Assembly: GCA_001661515.1 (NCBI GenBank) | Contig: LUVW01000001.1 | Span: 792,114-856,113 of the forward strand | Direction of reading: 5' to 3' | Length of the DNA: 64,000 nucleotides | Source of the DNA: Capniomyces stellatus | Taxonomy: Eukaryota; Kickxellomycota; Harpellomycetes; Harpellales; Legeriomycetaceae | Part shown: piece after piece, positions 21,788 through 31,808 of the stretch | Position numbering within the stretch: position 1 is the first letter of the stretch | Layout: every line of letters begins with the position of its first letter | Notes under the pieces: model-generated | Told to the model about the DNA's origin: nothing | What the model saw: only the letters and a program-made list of their open reading frames with translations | Databases searched by the model: none | Translations under genes and position numbers: made by a program

Positions 21788-24370
21788 ATGACTCCAAGAG
21801 TAACCGGTAAAAAAAATTTGGAAAACGCAAAAGATGGGATAATGGGTCATAATAAAATGTATTGCTTTGGTTTTTTGCTGGGAGGAAGCTGTGCTATTAG
21901 TGGTAGAAATGACAGATACATATATAGTTCTCTTTCAGTAAAGTTTTTTGTCCAGTATGTTATTGTTGTGGTTCTTGGGCTTTCTATTTTGGTTACACCG
22001 GTGATAGTTCTGACAATATTATATCCAGATATACCTTTGGTCAAGAACTACGTGGTAGACGGTTCGGATTATCAGTTTGAGGTTCTTGTACAAGCAATAT
22101 CGTGCCTTTTCATTATACTTTCGGCTGTCTGGACAGCATCGTTTGTGGTATTTGCAATAGTTAAAACCACACCTACCACTATTTCTTGTTTAATAAGAAA
22201 ATATATACCGACCCATCTGGGTATGGCCAATGACTTTTTTATTGTAAGTGACATTATTTTTTTTTATTGGTTTTAATTTTTGACATTTAACTCTAACTCG
22301 GGTACCTTGATTTGCTGGCTAGGCTATAACAAGTCGTGTTGAAAGTATAGATAGGTTAAGTCGACAGTATCCTTTTTACAAGTATCAATTTCAGTTTCGT
22401 TTATAATATGATGCTTAACTTGCTGTTACATCTCGATTTTATTACTAGGTATACGAGGCTTTCGTGTATAATATTACTGCGGTCATTGTCGCTTTAACTA
22501 CAGACTCTATTTGGTTTTTATTCTTGCTTGGCGGGAAAATCGTAGATCTTTCTTACGAAGGTATTGTTATAAAATCCAAGTGGATAATGCTTTTAAACAA
22601 AGCGGTCATACTTTCAAACGTGTCAATATTGGTGGTTATAGCAAGTAAGAACATATTATTATAATCAACAGACATTATAAGATCAGCGTTAGCTTTTACT
22701 GCTTACAACTGCTTAATATTGTAAATCTAAACCCAAATTTAATTTTAGAGGATGTTCTGGTTTACAAGATAGGTAATAATTAATTTCAATAAAGAAAAAA
22801 GATAAGTAATAATTATATTTTGTCATCAAAGTGCATATTGATAAAGTAGTTGAAGCCTGGATTGTTAAGATAACCAACAAGCTGGTACCGCCAATCATCT
22901 TGAGTAACAGCTTATGTATACACAAATGTGGTAAATAGCTAGAAGTTTTCATAAAACCGAGTTTGGAAACAGAATAGGTCGCCAAAAATATATTGCAGAG
23001 ATAATAGGAGAGTTTAGCTCCAGGCTTTGCCCCGATGGAGAATTTTTAGAAATAATATCTACAAGCATTTTGTCCACGGGCAGCCAAAGTGACTCAATAC
23101 CAGACCATAATGTAAACACCAACACAAAACCAGACGCAAGTACTGAAAATGCACTCAAAATAGAGTCCATAAACATTTTCAACCATTTGTTGCAAGACAA
23201 AGAAAGGCTATTTCTATTACCAATCGACTTTATATGCTTTTTCAATGACCAGGAAAAGGCCATATACGCTTTTAACGTATTTGACAGTGGGGGGAACGGA
23301 AATGTATCCTTAACCGAGTTTCAGGATTGTTTCTTTTACTCGCACGTAGAGAAAAATGCCATTTTGTCAGGTTTAAACGCTTCTTCAAAGCTGATTCGTA
23401 AGCTAGATAAATCAATGAGGATAATTGCCCTGTTTATCGTATCTATTATTGCAATCTCCATTTATGCTCCATCACCGACTAAAAATCTTGGATCAATAGC
23501 AGCGCTGCTAGTCAGTAAGTTCACAAAAAAAATTGAAACCTGAAAAATAAAATAAACGAGACAAACAAGAAATTGTGAATATTTAACTCTTAAACATTAC
23601 TTGCTTGCTACTTGTAGCGTGGAGTTTTATTTTCGGAAACACGATAAGGATTGCTTTCGAGTGTTTTATATTCATTTTCATGCTCCATCCTTACGATATA
23701 GGTAACTTTTGTTTTTTAACTCTTAAATTTCACTAAAACAAACGCTAACCAGTCCAAACATTCTTTACTTGATTATAAATTCCAAACACATCAACGCTAC
23801 GGAGAGTAGGCGACCATGTTTCAATCGATGGCCAAAACATGTGTGTAAAAAACATATATTTTTTGTCAACAACATTTATTTCAACAAACGGAGAAGACGT
23901 CAGGATGCCGAATTCTTCTCTTTCGCTCAAGGCAATAACTAATTATAGAAGATCCGAAAATCAAACCGAAGGAGTAGGTATGATCTATCAATCACTTTAT
24001 TCTTATTTTCCCACCAGTAATTGTTTTTTTTGCTGCAATATAATGCAAGTCAAGTTTCAGCTGTTTTTTTTTTTACTTTTCGATGTGTACGGTTTTTTTA
24101 GATGTTGTGGTTGCTTTTGATTCTCCACAAGAAACAATAGAAAAACTACATAACGAGCTGAATAAGTATGTTGAAAACAATCCGCTTGATTATAAGCCTG
24201 GCGTAACTCAGGTCTACTCTTTAAGCAATACTACAAGTAAAATCAATTTACGATACGAGTTCTGCTACAGGACTAGTGCGCAACAATGTCGAAACAAGTG
24301 GAGAGTCAAAAATCAATTCGTCTTATTTTTGCGGAACCAGGTATTGGCATATTTCAGCTCTCAGCAGTAA
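21788..24370 (+). CDS. MscS-type channel, copy C (divergent, short C-terminus)
   Basis: Paralogue of copies A, B and D. Seven exons (21788-22243, 22449-22644, 22749-22772, 22939-23514, 23618-23701, 23810-23977, 24102-24370) give 590 residues. It has no separate short first exon that fits in phase, and its N-terminus (MTPRVTGKKNLENAKDG) lacks the acidic stretch of the others. Linker FHKTEFGNRI; EF loop DSGGNGNVSLTE, where loop position 3 is Gly and cannot supply a side-chain ligand; pore end MLHPYDIGDHVSI; beta domain RMPNSSLSLKAITNYRRS. The C-terminal domain is shorter: it stops after FLRNQVLAYFSSQQ, where copies A, B and D continue. The mid-gene exon lengths 196, 24, 84 and 168 are kept. Confidence 0.85.
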
Positions 24371-25904
24371 CATTATCTTAAAGGTCATAGTCATGAGAAG
24401 TAGCATGAGTGCAAAATAAAACGCACATCAAATTTCGTTTAAAGTCTTTAATAATAATTATAGTACTGCTCATCTAGAACTTTTTTTTTAATTGTCAATG
24501 TTTGGCAGTTGATGTTTAACATTTGGTTTTTGCTTGCATCTTTTTTGTAGATAAACACACCTATAAATATTAAACAACACCTATTCAAATATTAAACAAA
24601 TAAATCAACAAATAACAAATAGCGAACAAACAAATGAAAACCAATTCAAACTCGAACTCAAACCCAACCCCAAAATTCAAAATTGATGTTCAAATTAAAT
24701 CGAGTAAATAAAAGCAAAAAAAATCAAAGAATGAGATATACTTAATTCGACCAATAACAGTCAGATTTGCGGATCCTATTTAATCTAGATCACTTTGTTT
24801 CTTGGTTGCTAGCTTGGCAACTATTACACATACTAGTTTTTATGGTAGGAACGTTAGGATAATAAACGATTTACTACCAACACTAACCCTAATTTCCAAT
24901 AAGCAGTCGGAGTTTATTACAGAATGCTACACCAATAAATGCTTACAATTTAAAAATGCCAATTAATGGATGGCAGAGTGTTTGGACTGTAATGCCTTTT
25001 CACTGTTGATTTGAAGTAGACAAGAAATTTGGTATTATTAACTAGTTTGTTTATCATATTTTGACATCCATACTGTTGTGTATATCACTTTTTTTCCCCA
25101 ATTTGCCTTTGTTGCGATTAGTCTATTTTTATATAACCGTATAATACCTTAGGCCTTTAAGTAAACTGCATAAAGTTTTGTTTGAGCTAATTTGTTAATA
25201 TCAAATGCAAGACGAAAAAGGTTGATCTACATCATTATTTACTTGCTCGTGTGCCCATCAATTTTTTTTATGTAAACCAACAACGCAAAAGGAGCCTACA
25301 GGCTAAAATGGTTCACTCCAGCTACTTTGTCTCGCTCACTTTCCAAATAATTGAATAAAGGGAGTGTACCAGAGCAAAAAAATCCATGAACCTCATCCAT
25401 CATGCCTAATTAGATTGCTAAAATAAACATTATGATTTAGTTCCTAAAAAATAGTTTATTGCCAAAACCAAAAAATGGACCGTGCAAATATAAAACACTA
25501 AAACAGAGTTTGTGATAGACTCAATGTCAATCTTTATTTAAAAGTTCACTTTAAATTTGGAGTTTAGAGTAAAACGTTATAGAAACGCCTTTGTCAGTAA
25601 GTTCTTTTACTAAACAAAAGATACTTGGTAACTTTAGTTCACTTTTTTTTCATATTAAAAGAGTAAAAGTAAAATATAAAAGCAAAAGTAGGTACTCTAA
25701 AGTTCTTTAACTTTGCTTATTTAGCTTTTAGACCAAGTAGTACAGAAAAACAAACATTTATTTTTATCTGCTTAGCTAGAATTTTTATTGAAAATACAAA
25801 ACACAAAAGATATAGGCATCAAAACAAACCGCAAAGCAAAAGCAAAAGCTACTAGCAATAGCACTGAATGTAATCTAGCACTGACTAACGGCTAACAACA
25901 GAAA
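24371..25904. other. Intergenic region between MscS copies C and D
   Basis: 1.5 kb, AT-rich, with an A/C-rich stretch around 24560-24700. No supported gene. It should contain the copy D promoter. Confidence 0.4.
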
Positions 25905-28729
25905 ATGAATTTAGACGATAAAGGTCGTAAGTAATTTCAAATATTCCTATATATGATTTGTGCATCTGAACAACATATCTTAAACAGACGATATGTATTT
26001 GTGCTGGTTAAATATCAACAGATTATACCGAGAAGGATAGGCGAATGTCAAAGCCAAAATTTGAATTTAAAGACTCGGACGAACTACAACAGGAGGGAAA
26101 CTATTTTAAATCCAGCTACAGTGTGGAAGATAGAACGATTTTAGAAGGTGATGAAGAGGAAGATGTAATCGAGCCCAAAAAGCCATCCATAGTCAGATCG
26201 GTGATTTTGCAAATTTTAAATATGCTTATTGGCGCTGCGCTGCTAGCAACCCCAGCGTTGTATATGATGCTATTTAAACCAGAAATTCCTATAACCGCTC
26301 AGCTTAATAAGGAGCACGAGGATTACAAATACTACTCGTTTTTGCAATCAATGGCGCAAATATCTCTCCTTATATCAGTATTGTGGCTATGCTCGTTTTT
26401 TATATTCCTTATAAGCGATGCTCTCCCAGTAATTCTATATAGAATAGCAAGGATGACTTCCGCTCAAACATCAGATTATCTCGAACAAACAGCCGACGTA
26501 AGATTTTTACTTTTTTGTAATAAGAAAAAAAAACAATTGACATAGAATCACTGCTTATAAGTGATACAGTCGACTTACTAACCATAGAAATTGCTTGCAA
26601 CCACTTAATATTATTAGATGTACTTGTCAATCCACAAAAGTGCAAAGGCGGCAACATTTGCTTTCCTTGCATGTTTAGCTTGGTCCTTGTACTTTTCAAT
26701 TAAAGGAAAAGACAAATTAGACTTTAGTTCTATAACAATTTTGAAAGAGGATCCATGGCCTATGTATATTTTTAAGCATCTCTTGGTTGTTTGGTTTGCT
26801 ACGGTTGTCATTCTGATCAGTAAGTTTGATACAATTACTTAAATTTCTTGTTAGATATTATATTGCTGAATACTAATAGACCACTGTTTTTTTTAAAACT
26901 AAACTATAGAGGACATAATTCTATACAAACTAGGTAAGTTTATTTTATTTATATTTCATTTACAATTATCAAAGTTTGTTGGTATTGGTATTGGTATTGG
27001 TATTTGTGTGCAATAATTTAACCATATACAACCCGATAATGAATGGCGATAGCGGCAACATTTCATCGCACCGAGTATAAAGAAAGGATAATGCGACAAA
27101 AGAGGCTAGCTCAAATTATTGAAGAAATCAGTAGCGCAGTAAAAAAAGAGGGCGATTACTATAACGTTTTATCCAGAAACTCTTCTAGAAACGGCGAACA
27201 CAAAGAATCGGATCTCTCCACAATATACGGTTTGAAGTTTAACAACGAGGATACTGTCAAGCAAGCAAAAATGAGAAAGCAAGCAAACAGGGTGTTCTAC
27301 AATTTATTGTCTGACAAATCTAGAGGCTATTTGCTTGCCGAGGACTTCATCTTGTTTTACAGCGACAGCGAGAAAGCGGTGGATGTGTTCCATATCCTTG
27401 ATCCCCAAAAAAATGGAAACATCTCCAAGATCGAGTTTCAGGATATATTTGTTAATAACCACACAGAGAAGAAATCTATGGTTAAAGGGCTAAACGACAT
27501 GTCGCAAATTATTGGAAAACTGGACAAGTTTCTATGGGCCATAGCTATACTGGTGATTATCATGGTATTCCTGTCAATTCTTTCATACAACCCATTTAGC
27601 TACATGACCACAGCAGCGACTTTAATCTTTGGTAAGCACCATCCGTCCTTTTTATTCTTTCAAATGTAATTGGTTAGGAAAAAGGAAATATATGTTTGGC
27701 TATCGAGTATTTCTGCTATTTCTAATTAATGTTTTAAATTAAATAGCGTGGAGTTTTATGTTTGGTAATTCGGTTAAAACATCGTTCGAGTGCTTCATCT
27801 TCCTATTTATGTGCCACCCCTACGACGTTGGTAAGTGTTGAGTAAAGCACAATAAAAGATTGAATGTTTTTGCTTTTTATTTTACTTTACTTTTCACATA
27901 TTATATTTGTATTGTGCTGTTTTGCTTTTTATTGAATATTCTAACAGCAGCAACTGCTATACATGTATCGCATTTTAAACCAACTAGGGGATTGTGTAGT
28001 GATTAATGACGGTAATTACACAGTCAAGAAGATCAGGCTTTTGACAACCGTTTTTACCAAGTCTGACGGAAAGAATGTCATGATGTCCAACACCGTGCTA
28101 TCCACTAATTGTATTACAAATTTGAGAAGATCGGGCGGAATATGGGAGGGAATAGGTATGGCTAATAACACAATAGTACTGCTGGTGGTTTAGAGTGGCA
28201 CAGAGTTAAATATTGTTTTATAAAAAAGCACTGGTTTATATATGAATATATATATTAAATTTCGTGATTGTAAAACTAATACATTCATATGTGTTTGTTT
28301 GCCGCATTAGAATTTGATATCGACTTTGACACACCGTTAAGTACAATCAACGAGCTGCACACTAGGATAGTCAATTTTGTCTCGGAAAATCCACTAGACT
28401 ATAAACCTGGGTGTGCCTTGCACCTTGTGGATATTATAGGCTGCTCTTCTTTGAAGATCAGACTGGGCTTTACTCATCGAACGAGTTGGCAAGTCGGATC
28501 CAGTCGATGGAGGGCTCGAAACAACTTCCTCTCAAAAATCAGGTCGGAAGTAATTGAATTAAACATCCATTGCTCCAGCGAAATAAAGAACATTAGAACA
28601 ATCGACCCTGAACACGGTGACAAGTATAAAGACCAATCCAAGGTTCAGTACCAGACATATAACAGAAATGTGAACCTGCTACAACCTCAATCGCACTCTC
28701 AGACACCAAAGCCTAAGCATCCGAAGTAG
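25905..28729 (+). CDS. EF-hand MscS-type mechanosensitive ion channel, copy D
   Basis: Paralogue nearest to copy A. Eight exons (25905-25926, 26022-26497, 26618-26819, 26910-26933, 27053-27631, 27747-27830, 27988-28155, 28311-28729) give 657 residues. Exons 1, 2, 4, 5, 6 and 7 have the same length as in copy A (22, 476, 24, 579, 84, 168). Acidic N-terminus (LEGDEEEDVIEPKKPS), membrane helices, the linker FHRTEYKERIMRQ, EF loop DPQKNGNISKIE (position 3 is Gln), pore end CHPYDVGDCVVI, beta domain LSTNCITNLRRS, C-terminal domain FGFTHRTSWQ, and a Pro/His/Lys tail of about 40 residues. The exon 1 donor could also lie three bases earlier; both keep the frame. Confidence 0.88.
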
Positions 28730-29328
28730 TTCGATTGTGTTTTCGAACCTCAATCATTTCCATGCTCTTTTCTTGTAAAGAGAGTGATTATATCTATAGA
28801 GTCCATAATGTTTAATCGTTTAGTAGTATCTTTATAACATTTTTTTTTCACCCAATTTTTTCAACAATGAAATCAATAAAAAATCAATAAAAAATCAATA
28901 AAAAATCAATAAAAAATCAATAAAAAAATAGTAAAAGTAAAATCAAAATAAAATAAAACCATGAAAGCGATCTAAGAACGCGAAAGCACCAGTGCAATTA
29001 GTATTAAGGATTTACCGACACATTCCAATGAAGCTAAACATTGTGCACTCAATCTGGGTGTTGTTAATTATAGCGAATAAACCAGCAATTGTAAATATAT
29101 CAAATGACTTGTGAATTTATTGGCTTTAAATAACAAGACTGTAAACATGTAAATACGTTAAAAACAATAACGTCTGAAGGGAAAAAACAGCTATGGTATA
29201 AAGTTGTATATGGGTTAAAAAAATGTTAAAGTGGTTAAAAGCAATAATTACTAGTTATCGAGTAACTACGTCTGTATAATGTTTACTATTAGAACCTAAA
29301 ATCAGCGATGTTAGCCGAATTCTATGGC
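28730..29328. other. Convergent spacer between MscS copy D and dUTPase
   Basis: Holds the 3' flanks of two convergent genes and an 11-base minisatellite. No gene seen. Confidence 0.4.
28871..28924 (+). repeat. 11-base minisatellite, about five copies
   Basis: AATCAATAAAA repeated with strict 11-base spacing (TCAAT at 28873, 28884, 28895, 28906 and TCAA at 28917). The repeats contain AATAAA, so they may also act in polyadenylation of copy D. Confidence 0.85.
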
Positions 29329-29787
29329 TCAATCCTGATTGGTAGTAAAGCCACCAGTCGAGCCAAATCCCCCTGAACCTCTCTCGGTTTTCTCATCCTC
29401 AATCAACTTACAAACTTCCTCGATTTCTGGTGTAGATATTCTCTCCAATATTAGTTGAGCGATTCGATCGCCTACTTGTATTTTGAACGGCTTGGATCCA
29501 TTGTTTACCAAAAGGACCTTTACAATTCCTCGGTAATCGCTATCAATCACACCAGCGCTCACATCAATGCCAAGCTTTACTGCTAACCCAGATCTAGCAG
29601 CCACTCTTCCGTAGCAATTTTCTGGGATTTTCATTGCAAGACCTGTGTCGACAGCGTGTCGGCCCCCAACAGGGATTGTTACTTCTTCGGAGCTAAACAA
29701 ATCATAACCAGCCGCCTGTTTTGAAGCCCTGAGAGGTGCTTTTGCAAGCGGGCTGATAAGCTGAATTAAAAATTTGGAATTACTCAT
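29329..29787 (-). CDS. DUT1: dUTP diphosphatase (dUTPase)
   Basis: Cleaves dUTP to dUMP and pyrophosphate, keeping uracil out of DNA and supplying the dTMP precursor; a homotrimer in nucleus and cytosol. Single exon, 152 residues, the usual length. All five trimeric dUTPase motifs are visible: AGYDLFS (motif 1), ARSGLAVK (2), GVIDSDYRG (3), GDRIAQLI (4) and the Gly-rich RGSGGFGSTG near the C-terminus (5). It is divergent from the J-domain gene, 1 kb away. Confidence 0.97.
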   Translation of the reverse strand: MSNSKFLIQLISPLAKAPLRASKQAAGYDLFSSEEVTIPVGGRHAVDTGLAMKIPENCYGRVAARSGLAVKLGIDVSAGVIDSDYRGIVKVLLVNNGSKPFKIQVGDRIAQLILERISTPEIEEVCKLIEDEKTERGSGGFGSTGGFTTNQD

Positions 29788-30803
29788 TTTATATTTTTAC
29801 AAGGAAGTTTTATGATCTGTTTAAACTTTTTTTTTTGACTATTTAGTGGGAAGTAAATGCGTTGCCAAAATCCGAAGAAGGAAATCTAAATTTAATGTTT
29901 TGATGATTTATTATGCATAAACATTGGTATGCCAAGTTGGTTGCTTCAACTTGTTTTGAAAAAATTAAAGTAAACAAAACATATTGCAATTGCAATTGCA
30001 ATTGGTAGGGTTGGCCGCTATTGCTTTGGTTTTCAGCTTGCGAGTCCATTTTTAAAGCCCCTTGTTTGATTAGTCTGTATTGTTTTTGTATTTTACTTAT
30101 TTAATTTATTTTACTAATCGATTTGTAATACTCTGTTTTTATCACAAAATTTATTTATGGACAAATCATATTTTTAGCAAGACTCACGCTTTTTTTACAG
30201 TCATGCATTGAATAAAAAGCTGGGTTTGAAGCGTAGAAACAATAGTTAAGAAGTATTCTTGGAATTATTTTATCAATCTGCACTTTGTGGGGTTTTTATT
30301 TTGAAATTGTATTGGGACTTTAAATGTTAGTAAAAGGTAAACTTTTTTTTCACAAATAAAATGTTCAGGCTTATCTAGATTACAGCTAAAATCGCTACTG
30401 GTGTTGTAGAAAATTCAGTCAGACCCTTAACGCATACACTTGGGTATATTTCACCACTTCTTAAATACCATACGCTTATATGAAAATCACAATATACCGA
30501 GCAAGCTTATAAAACTTTACATTCGGAAATAAAGCGAGTTTGGGTAGATGAAGTTTGTAATGTAAATATAATTTATAGTAAGAAATCCGCTAATTTTGAT
30601 GGTGTTAGGAATGCAAACAGTAGAAGCAATAGTTTAAATTGGCGCCTGATAGTGTTCTGAAAAGCCGTAGTTATATTAAAGAAGATAATAGCACGCTTGT
30701 TATGTCTGTATTTTGAAACGGAGTAAGCGGTATTTTGGCAAAATAAAAACAGAGAAAGGAATATCGATAACAAAAAAAAAAGGAAAGGAATAAAAACAAA
30801 AGT
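29788..30803. promoter_or_regulatory. Divergent intergenic region, dUTPase / J-domain gene
   Basis: 1 kb between two divergent starts, so both promoters should lie here. AT-rich; includes three tandem ATTGCA hexamers at 29985-30002. No gene seen. Confidence 0.4.
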
Positions 30804-31808
30804 ATGATTGTTGGTAAAAAGTGCAAAGCATTAACAAAAATCAAAACCAAAGTGTTTAAACGTGGAATATCAGCCACTTTGGTCAACACGGCTAGCAAAC
30901 GACCAACACCGTATGAAGTGCTGGGAGTACCGCCAGGCACGAGTTTGGCTAATTTAAAAAAGAAATATTACGAATTATGCAAAGTTCATCACCCCGATGT
31001 GGTGCTTGGCGAATTCAACAAGACTCGAAAAAATTTAGAAGAGAGCAACACGCCAGATCCCTGCTCCGGCAACGCAGAGAGCAGGTTTGATGATAAGGCG
31101 ACAAATGAAAGGTTTAGGCAAATAAATTGGGCGTATAAACTTTTAGTTTCCAGTAAGCATCTAGCTTTGGAAAAAGATGTTTTTAAAAACAGAAGTGACT
31201 ACTATAGCCGTGCTCAAACATACCAACAATACGACCACTACTATTACGGAGACGAGTTCAAAGCAGCATATGATGGTCAATATGGGCCGTCGAATTCGTC
31301 TCCGGATACGAGTAGGAACAACTTTGTTCTTGGTATGGTGCTAATTGGAACCGCAGCCTTATCAAGTATAAGCTACCTAGTTTACATCTCGTGGGCTAGA
31401 GTGAAGTTTACAGAATCAACGAAAAAGGTTCACGAAGAAGCCGCTATAATGCTAAACAAAGCTAGGGCAGCATCTAGAGGAATCGAGCTAAACACCATAA
31501 ATACTGTGGCAGAAACTCACCCCAATGTTGATTTAAACCATATGCCTGGATATCTCGACAAGGGTCATGATGTTCGATTGCAGTACTTGGCCTACTTGGG
31601 ATCTACTGAAAATGTGGACCAGGGAGCCACCAAAAACATTCTAACCTCCCAAGAGGCTTCGAAAACAAAGAGGGTGTACTTGAAGCCTAACAAAGAGGAG
31701 CAAATGATGCGCTTTTTAGCTAATCACGATAACAACCCGATAGATCACCGTATCCCATTCCCCTACGGAAGATTTGATCGCTCTTGGGCAAACAATAGCA
31801 GAAAATAG
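30804..31808 (+). CDS. J-domain (DnaJ) co-chaperone with one membrane helix, probably mitochondrial
   Basis: Hsp70 partner. Single exon, 334 residues. The N-terminus is basic and free of acidic residues (MIVGKKCKALTKIKTKVFKR), like a mitochondrial presequence. The J domain runs from PYEVLGVPPGTSLANLKKKY (about residue 36) through the invariant HPD at 63-65 to the FRQINWAYKLL helix; it carries an insert of about 25 residues between HPD and that helix. One membrane helix follows (about 174-195), then a region rich in Ala, Lys and Glu. The arrangement resembles uncharacterised fungal membrane J proteins (Jid1-like). No zinc-finger or client-binding domain is present. Confidence 0.88.
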   Translation: MIVGKKCKALTKIKTKVFKRGISATLVNTASKRPTPYEVLGVPPGTSLANLKKKYYELCKVHHPDVVLGEFNKTRKNLEESNTPDPCSGNAESRFDDKATNERFRQINWAYKLLVSSKHLALEKDVFKNRSDYYSRAQTYQQYDHYYYGDEFKAAYDGQYGPSNSSPDTSRNNFVLGMVLIGTAALSSISYLVYISWARVKFTESTKKVHEEAAIMLNKARAASRGIELNTINTVAETHPNVDLNHMPGYLDKGHDVRLQYLAYLGSTENVDQGATKNILTSQEASKTKRVYLKPNKEEQMMRFLANHDNNPIDHRIPFPYGRFDRSWANNSRK

